This document shows positions 30,464 to 31,213 of a DNA stretch of 31,213 nt, piece after piece; position 1 is the stretch's first letter; each line of letters opens with the position of its first letter. Location of the stretch: contig CAZHBA010000090.1 of assembly GCA_964530225.1 (NCBI GenBank), positions 1 through 31,213 on the forward strand. The letters are read 5' to 3'. The translations under genes were made by a program, and so were the position numbers. The stretch is from CAZHBA01 sp964530225 (GTDB lineage: Bacteria > Pseudomonadota > Alphaproteobacteria > UBA6615). The notes under the pieces were generated by a model, which ran no database searches, had not been told where the DNA came from, and saw nothing but the letters and a program-made list of their open reading frames with translations.

Positions 30464-31213
30464 TTGAGCGGCATTCGGGTAGAAAACTCTCCAAAGCTCA
30501 CGTCTTTCACAAACCCAAAAACCAACAACGGATTAGCCTTTCGACTGAATAATTCTGTCGAAATCTGGAACGAAAAGTATAAGAAATTCCACAATGAATT
30601 TATCTGCTGTTCAAAAAAACGCGCGATCAACGGCAAAAGAAGCGACCTGAAATCGGTTGTGAGGCAAGCGGAAGCGTTTTTTTGAGGACGTTGCCGAAAG
30701 CCCTTGCCTCGTATCGTTCGAAATTCTCACTTCTGACAATCAAACTCGCGTCAGTGTTGCGCACATCGTCAGTGCGAGTTCCGATACTGAATTCGGCGAA
30801 CCACTCTTTGCTGTTCAAGGAGATCACTTTTTCTTTCGCAAGCGTCGAATAGATTTCCGTCGTGAGGTGACGCCTTTCTACATACAATTTCATGCGCTCA
30901 AACGTCTTGCGGAGCGTGCACCTTTGGAAGGTTCCCACGTCCTTGCACTTTTGGAGCTGTTCCGTTCGGTCGTTTGCGATTGTGCCCCGGTCGCTGTCTT
31001 GCTAGCCCACGCTGTCGATACAGGCCTGATACCCGCGTGGACTCATTTACCAATACCCTCTCAAGATGGTGTGCTCCTATGTGAGTTCGGAGCCACGAAT
31101 TCGACCAGAGGTTTCCCCGAAGACTGCTGGTTCATCACTAGGCACGGATCGTGCTTTCCGCAAATGGGGGCAGAGCCTGCACACAGTTTCGTTCAAGCAA
31201 ATACCTTTGTAAC
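30464..31213 (+). pseudogene. Unrecognised accessory gene, frameshifted at a T7 run, continues past window edge
   Basis: From the TTG at 30464 (behind AGGGGA at good spacing; an ATG at 30428 is another choice) a frame encodes 73 residues ending VVRQAEAFF, where a TGA follows a run of seven Ts (30677-30683). In the +1 frame from 30684 a second frame continues EDVAESPCLVSFEILTSDNQ and stays open for about 176 codons to the edge. Removing one T joins them smoothly as AEAFFEDVAESP, so I read one gene with a one-base insertion. Later segments include FGEPLFAVQGDHFFFRKRR, FYIQFHALKRLAERAPLEG and FITRHGSCFPQMGAEPAH. No family, signal or membrane span is recognised. Composition is AT-richer than the rest of the window, which suggests horizontal origin. 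Slippage or a sequencing error could also explain the T-run. Confidence 0.5.

Noticed and set aside
30130..30636. 168-residue minus-strand frame next to tRNA-Pro as a possible integrase
   Set aside because: No tyrosine-recombinase R-H-R-Y pattern is seen, and the frame is antisense to the plus-strand orphan gene over most of its length.
1..31213. CRISPR arrays, toxin-antitoxin pairs or known anti-phage systems
   Set aside because: No regularly spaced repeats, Cas-like proteins or typical defence domains were seen on either strand.

Overview
The window reads as a stretch of alphaproteobacterial chromosome, most likely Rhodospirillales-like (inference). The gene order glyA-nrdR-ribD-ribE-ribBA-ribH-nusB-thiL is typical of the class, as are the blocks bamE/UQCC1-type chaperone/DUF177/rpmF/plsX/fabH/ihfA/merR/tRNA-Pro and hemB...bpt. 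Other pointers are a MucR/Ros regulator, an RpoH2-like sigma factor, a metal-site Asp-type HemB and a K+-insensitive proton pyrophosphatase. DNA is moderately GC-rich, except for the last kilobase. No CRISPR array, intact transposase, integrase or phage module is visible.

Layout. 1-2884 (minus): hemB, a membrane PH-like protein and the 5' part of bpt; a patch of gene debris lies before bpt. 3076-8266 (plus): a dead flavin-monooxygenase fragment, a BKACE-family enzyme, then three consecutive valine-catabolism enzymes (isobutyryl-CoA dehydrogenase, 3-hydroxyisobutyryl-CoA hydrolase, 3-hydroxyisobutyrate dehydrogenase) and an LdtR-like regulator. 8341-9234 (minus): rpoH2-like, divergent from a MarR regulator with a cysteine-rich tail. 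10089-12526 (minus): cupin, glutaryl-CoA dehydrogenase and three tandem small membrane-protein genes, one of them dead. 12613-13323: a broken small gene facing mucR across a shared terminator. 13661-20893 (plus): rpiB, glyA, nrdR, the riboflavin operon, nusB and thiL, packed tightly with several start/stop overlaps. 21088-24603: an MFS transporter, then hppA behind a possible structured leader. 24646-29734: bamE (minus), then the envelope/lipid block up to ihfA and merR. 30039-30115: tRNA-Pro(GGG). 30116-31213: AT-richer DNA of foreign look with an unrecognised, frameshifted gene running off the edge.

How it fits together. The window serves branched-chain amino-acid and glutaryl-CoA breakdown, haem, flavin, thiamine and one-carbon metabolism, phospholipid/fatty-acid initiation, and stress or cell-cycle regulation. 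No complete novel system is visible. The most notable features are the density of decaying genes inside otherwise conserved operons, a possible 115-nt folded leader before hppA, and a candidate integration scar next to tRNA-Pro.
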